A stretch of DNA of 64,000 bases from Lolium rigidum (taxonomy: Eukaryota; Streptophyta; Magnoliopsida; Poales; Poaceae). The notes beneath the pieces are model-generated. The model ran no database searches. It was not told where the DNA came from and saw only the letters and a list, made by a program, of their open reading frames with translations. Shown here piece by piece: positions 60,103 to 64,000 of this stretch. The stretch is taken from NCBI RefSeq assembly GCF_022539505.1, contig NC_061512.1:147481962-147545961 (forward strand), read 5' to 3'. The position numbers and the translations under genes are program-made. Every line of letters begins with the position of its first letter. The stretch's first letter is position 1.

Positions 60103-60828
60103 TTAATGATGCACTCGCAAGAAATAGTATTTGAAGCAAAAGAGAGCATCAAGAGGCAAATTAAAAACACATTTAAGTCTAACATGCTTCCTATGCATAG
60201 GAATCTTGTAAATAAACAAGTTCATGAAGAGCAAAGTGACAAGCATAGGAAGATAAAACAAGTGTAGCTTCAAAAATTTCAGCACATAGAGAGGTGTTTT
60301 AGTAACATGAAAATTTCTACAACCATATTTTCCTCTCTCATAATAACTTTCAGTAGCAACATGAGCAAACTCAACAATATAACTACCACATAAAGCATTC
60401 TTATTATGAGTCTCATGCATAAAATTATTACTCTCCACATAGGCATAATCAATTTTATTAGTTGTAGTGGGAGCAAATTCAACAAAGTAGCTATCATTAT
60501 TATTCTCATCATCAAATATAGGAGGCATATTGTAATCATAATCAAATTTATCCTCCATAACAGGCGGTACTAAAAGACTACTATCATTATAATCATCATA
60601 AATAGGAGGCAAAGTATCATCAAAGTAAATTTTCTCCTCAATGCTTGGGGGACTAAAAAGATCATGCTCATCAAAACCAGCTTCCCCAAGCTTAGAATTT
60701 TCCATATCATTAGCAACAATGGTATTCAAAGTATTCATGCTAATATGTTCCATGGGTTTTTTAATTTTCGGATCAAACCATCCATGTCTTAAATCAGGAA
60801 ATAGAATAAGAAGCTCATTGTCGTCCAT
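60103..60828 (-). CDS. ORF of unknown function in a non-autonomous LTR element
   Basis: 241 codons, starting MDDNELLILFPDLRHGWFDP and about 130 bases inside the primer-binding site. The N-terminal two thirds are rich in Asp, Asn, Tyr and Phe (LPPIYDDYNDSSLLVPPVME, then FDYDYNMPPIFDDENNN). The C-terminal third has a hydrophobic, possibly membrane-associated segment (LFYLPMLVTLLFMNLFIYKI). I recognise it as an ORF that recurs in Triticeae LTR elements under the name hypothetical protein. No gag, protease or polymerase motif is visible. The intact frame in a young element hints at selection or simply recent origin. Confidence 0.6.
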   Translation of the reverse strand: MDDNELLILFPDLRHGWFDPKIKKPMEHISMNTLNTIVANDMENSKLGEAGFDEHDLFSPPSIEEKIYFDDTLPPIYDDYNDSSLLVPPVMEDKFDYDYNMPPIFDDENNNDSYFVEFAPTTTNKIDYAYVESNNFMHETHNKNALCGSYIVEFAHVATESYYERGKYGCRNFHVTKTPLYVLKFLKLHLFYLPMLVTLLFMNLFIYKIPMHRKHVRLKCVFNLPLDALFCFKYYFLRVHH

Positions 60829-60986
60829 TATGCCTAACTAGTGTAAACAAGAAACAAAAAGATGCAATTGCAGGATCTAAAGGAAATAGCTTCGAGTACT
60901 TACAACGGCGAAAATAGCTTAGTAGCCGAGATCCGGAGTGTGAGTACCTTTACCTTTCCTCCCCGCAACGGCGCCAGAAAATAGCT

Positions 60987-62692
60987 TGATGTCTACGGGT
61001 GGTTCTATTCTTGTAGACAGTGTTGGGCCTCCAAGAGCAGAGGTTTGTAGAACAGCAGCAAGTTTCCCTTAAGTGGATCACCCAAGGTTTATCGAACTCA
61101 GGGAGGAAGAGGTCAAAGATATCCCTCTCATGCAACCCCGCAACCACAAAGCAAGAAGTCTCTTGTGTCCCCAACACACCTAATAGGTGCACTAGTTCGG
61201 CGAAGAGATAGTGAAATACAAGTGGTATAAATAAGTATGAGCGGTGGCAACGCAGCGAGAAAAGTGCTTTGCCCGAGACAATAAACAAGCAGTAGTAACG
61301 CAGCAGTAGTAACGCAGATAAAACACTAAACAAGCAGCGATAGCGATATTTAGGAACAAGGCCTAGGGATTAGACTTTCACTAGTGGACACTCTCAACTT
61401 TGATCACATAACAGAATAGATAAATGCATACTCTACACTCTTTTGTTGGATGATGAACACCATTGCGTAGGATTACATGAACCCTCAATGCCGGAGTTAA
61501 CAAGCTCCACAATTCAATGTTCATATTTAAATAACCTTAGAGTGCATGAAAGATCAACACGACTAAACCAAGTACTAACATAGCATGCACACTCGTCACC
61601 TTCACACTATGTAGGAGGAATAGATCACATCAATACCATCATAGCAATAGTTAACTTCATAATCTACAAGAGATCACAATCATAGCCTACGCCAAGTACT
61701 AACACAGATGCACACACCTGTCACCATTACACCGTGCGGGAGGAATAAAACTACTTTAATAACATCACTAGAGTAGCACATAGATAAATTGTGATACAAA
61801 ACACATTGCAATCATAAAGAGATATAAATAAGCACTTCACTATGCCATTCATAACAGTGAATAAGTATTCTGTGAAATATAGCCTAAGATACCCACACGG
61901 TGCACACACTGTCACCTTTACACACGTGGGACAAGGAGTCTCCGGAGATCACATAAGTAAAACCCACTTGACTAGCATAATGACATCTAGATTACAAGCA
62001 TCATCATATGAATCTCAATCATGTAAGGCAGCTCATGAGATTATTGTATTGAAGCACATAGGAGAGAGATTAACCACATAGCTACCGGTACAGCCCCGAG
62101 CCTCGATGGAGAACTACTCCCTCCTCATGGGAGACAAGCAGCGTTGATGAAGATGGCGGTGGTGTCGATGGAGGAGCCTTCCGGGGCACTTCCCCGTCCC
62201 GGCGGCGTGCCGGAACAGAGACTCCTGTCCCCCAGATCTTGGCTTCGCGATGGCGGCGGCTCTGGAAGGTTTCTCGTACCGTGGCTTTTTCGTCTCGAGG
62301 TTTTAGGTCAGGGACCTTTTTATAGGCGAAGAGGCGGCGCAGGAGGGCTGACAGGGTGGCCTCACCCTAGGCCGGTGCGGCCAGGGTCTGGCCCGCGCGA
62401 CCCTATGGTGTGGGGCCCCCTGGCTCTCCTCCGACCGTCCTTCGGTGTTCTGGATGCTTCCGGGCAAAATAGGAACCTGGGCGTTGATTTCGTCCAATTC
62501 CGAGAATATTTCGTTACTAGGATTTCTGAAACCAAAAACAGCAGAAAACAGCAACTGGCACTTCGGCATCTTGTTAATAGGTTAGTTCCCGAAAATGCAC
62601 GAATATGACATAAAGTGTGCATAAAACATGTAGATATCATCAATAATGTGGCATGGAACATAAGAAATTATCGATACGTCGGAGACGTATCA
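60987..62692 (-). repeat. 5' LTR of the minus-strand element
   Basis: About 1706 bp, differing from its partner by scattered substitutions and small indels (for example GGTGG against GGTGC near its end). Confidence 0.9.
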
Positions 62693-64000
62693 CGCCACGC
62701 CAAGGAAAAGTCGAGAGAGCAAGACGACGTGGATAGGCACTGGGACTGTCCCTTCTTCAGACACTGCTGGGATTCAGGAATGAGCCGATTGCCTACAATC
62801 GGCAACTCCCCAGAATGTAGACAAAAGAAGAAGGATGCAGCTAACGTGTCCGTGTTCAAACGTCTAGGGCCTCTCCCGCCTCGGAACAAACACGCTGAGT
62901 CCTCTCGGGTAGAAGATCTCGAGGAGTTAGAAGACGATGATGAAGAAGAAGAAGATAAGTACCACCGGCCAAGGTGGTGCCCTGATGGACTCAGCCGTTC
63001 CCAAAAGCGTAGGGTTCAGCGACTACGTGGTTTGGAGGAAGCCGAAAGGTTATACCGCACACGTTAAGGAAGGCGCGGCCTGATCCGGCCGCGAAAATTC
63101 AGCGAACCCCGGACGAAGAAGGTCGGCCACAAAGGAAAGAGTGGCGCCCAGACAAAAGAAAGCCGATGATGAGACATCGGCTGGCACAAACATGGTGTTC
63201 ATCCTTCCGACGGAGTTTAGTGCTCCAGGATTAGACGAAGCACCCGTGGCGCAACTTGACTGCGGCCCACGGCCGGTTATCTTTGAGAAGCCACGAGAAA
63301 GAAGCTACGGTACACCGAAGGCCTTGTACTTGCGAGGCTATATCAATGGGCAGCCTCGTCAACAAGATGTTGGTGGACACCGGAGCGGCAGTCAACATTA
63401 TGCCATACTCCATGCTTCGTCGGTTGGGACGCTGTAGCTCGGATCTGATCAAGACCAACGTTACATTGAGCGATTTCAACGGCCAAGCATCTGACGCACA
63501 AGGTGTTCTGAACGTGGATCTGACCGTAGGAAGGAAAACCATCCCTACGACGTTCTTTATTGTCGACAGCAAGAGCACCTATGCTGTCCCGCTAGGGAGA
63601 GATTGGATCCACGCCAATCTGTTGCATTCCATCCACGATGCACCAATGCTTGATACAGTGGGATGGAGATGAAGTAGAGGTCGTCCACGCAGATGATTCA
63701 GCCGAGATTTCAACGGCTGGCATGAACGTTTGGGAGACAACAGGCCAAGAGCCACTCTCGAGCATCAATTTGAACGATCGCGAGCGCATCGACGTCACGA
63801 AGGACGGGGTTAGGCTGGTCTTATCCACCGGCCTGACCGTTTAGCAAGAACAAATCTATGGATGAACGTGGCGAGGCCGATCCTTGTGATCGGCCCCAAA
63901 GATCTATGGACAAACATTGCAAAACCTTCATTGAGCGATTCAATCAACATGGAGGCCGATTCCAGCAATCGGCCAAAATTATCTTCACCATGCGTTCCGC

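Larger units (their letters stand above)
55818..62692 (-). mobile_element. Complete non-autonomous LTR retrotransposon, minus strand, TSD CGCCA
   Basis: LTRs at 55818-57524 and 60987-62692 are nearly identical. On the minus strand they begin TGATACGTC(T)CCGACGTATC and end CCCGTAGACATCA. CGCCA flanks the element (55813-55817, 62693-62697). A primer-binding site for tRNA-Asp lies at 60961-60976, and the polypurine-like GAACTAAGCTTGGGGATGCT adjoins the left LTR. It has neither gag nor polymerase, only an ORF of unknown role. Proteins for its movement must come from elsewhere. Confidence 0.92.
53665..63844 (+). pseudogene. Gag-protease coding region, interrupted by another element and by stops
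   Basis: The ATG at 53665 gives MAEGTPVTYEDLTEELKKKY, with a stop at 53878. Further segments read SLVNTLERVALRVIQEIM, PEFSKFSGSDGSSSIEHVSR, WKQLEEQFHMQYHSEA, the gag core GETVSEYIQRFRTVRNRC and FTHATNDCRVWRQQ. The frame enters the nested element at ...ERYERH and resumes AKEKSREQDD after 62697. WDCPFFRHCWDSGMSRL and a nearby C follow, a zinc-knuckle-like region. The protease segment has NKMLVDTGAAVNIMPYSML and PLGRDWIHAN. Stops or frame changes occur near 53878, 54360, 54680, 55024, 55393, 63065, 63350 and 63660. The copy is inactive. Confidence 0.82.
52443..64000 (+). mobile_element. Ty3/Gypsy-type LTR retrotransposon, 3' part outside the window
   Basis: A 5' LTR (52443-53603), a primer-binding-site-like CGGCACGCCCGGTGGGAC (53609-53626), gag from 53665, a zinc-knuckle-like region and a retropepsin (63256-63672). 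The polymerase would lie beyond 64000. A second LTR element is inserted at 55818-62692, and the gag frame rejoins exactly across it once one CGCCA is removed. The Gypsy assignment is from gag type, not from polymerase order. Confidence 0.82.

Overview
The window reads as a gene-poor stretch of a large grass nuclear genome, most likely Pooideae (wheat, barley, rye, oat or ryegrass type). The signs are CACTA elements with TTTAGTCGCGGTTGG subterminal motifs, long LTRs starting TGATACGTCTC, Tourist and Stowaway MITEs, PIF/Harbinger-like elements with GAGCATCTCC ends, Helitrons, and plant-specific domains (B3, zf-XS, DUF26). The genus cannot be settled by eye. Almost everything is nested transposable elements. 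I see no tRNA, rRNA, CRISPR array or housekeeping gene. One 100-N gap lies at 18452-18551.

1-6222 is the right-hand part of a CACTA element with a decayed TNP2-type transposase (minus strand) and a second short ORF under its own promoter. It sits in the transmembrane exon of a damaged DUF26 gene. A better preserved paralogue (6715-7787, minus) follows: signal peptide, two DUF26 domains, one TM segment, short tail, one likely frameshift.

8130-47340 is built on two direct copies of an AT-rich repeat unit of about 1.8 kb. Copy 1 is split by a minus-strand Helitron (8267-13710). The Helitron holds a MULE (10666-13382), which holds a Harbinger-type element (10964-12413), which holds a B3-domain pseudogene. 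Copy 1 ends where an 18-kb MULE begins (15314-33226, 9-bp target duplication). That MULE carries an intron-containing zf-XS gene, a second broken gene with an MSA-like promoter array, part of a second CACTA with a 105-bp GGGCCGGCCC array, a complete gag-pro-only LTR retrotransposon (20152-28469), a truncated minus-strand relative and a solo LTR. Copy 2 is split by a composite Helitron insertion (34178-45932) with three successive Helitron-type 3' ends.

47341-52442 holds three more GAGCATC-type Harbinger-like elements with unrelated small ORFs, a Tourist MITE and unassigned sequence. From 52443 to the window end lies a Ty3/Gypsy-type element (5' LTR, gag, zinc-knuckle-like region, protease), interrupted at 55818-62692 by a complete minus-strand non-autonomous LTR retrotransposon.

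Most insertion junctions could be fixed to the base from terminal motifs, target-site duplications or a paralogous empty site, so the order of events can be read from the sequence. The gene-like content worth attention is cargo on transposons: zf-XS, B3, SANT-like, and ORFs with cell-cycle-type promoter motifs.
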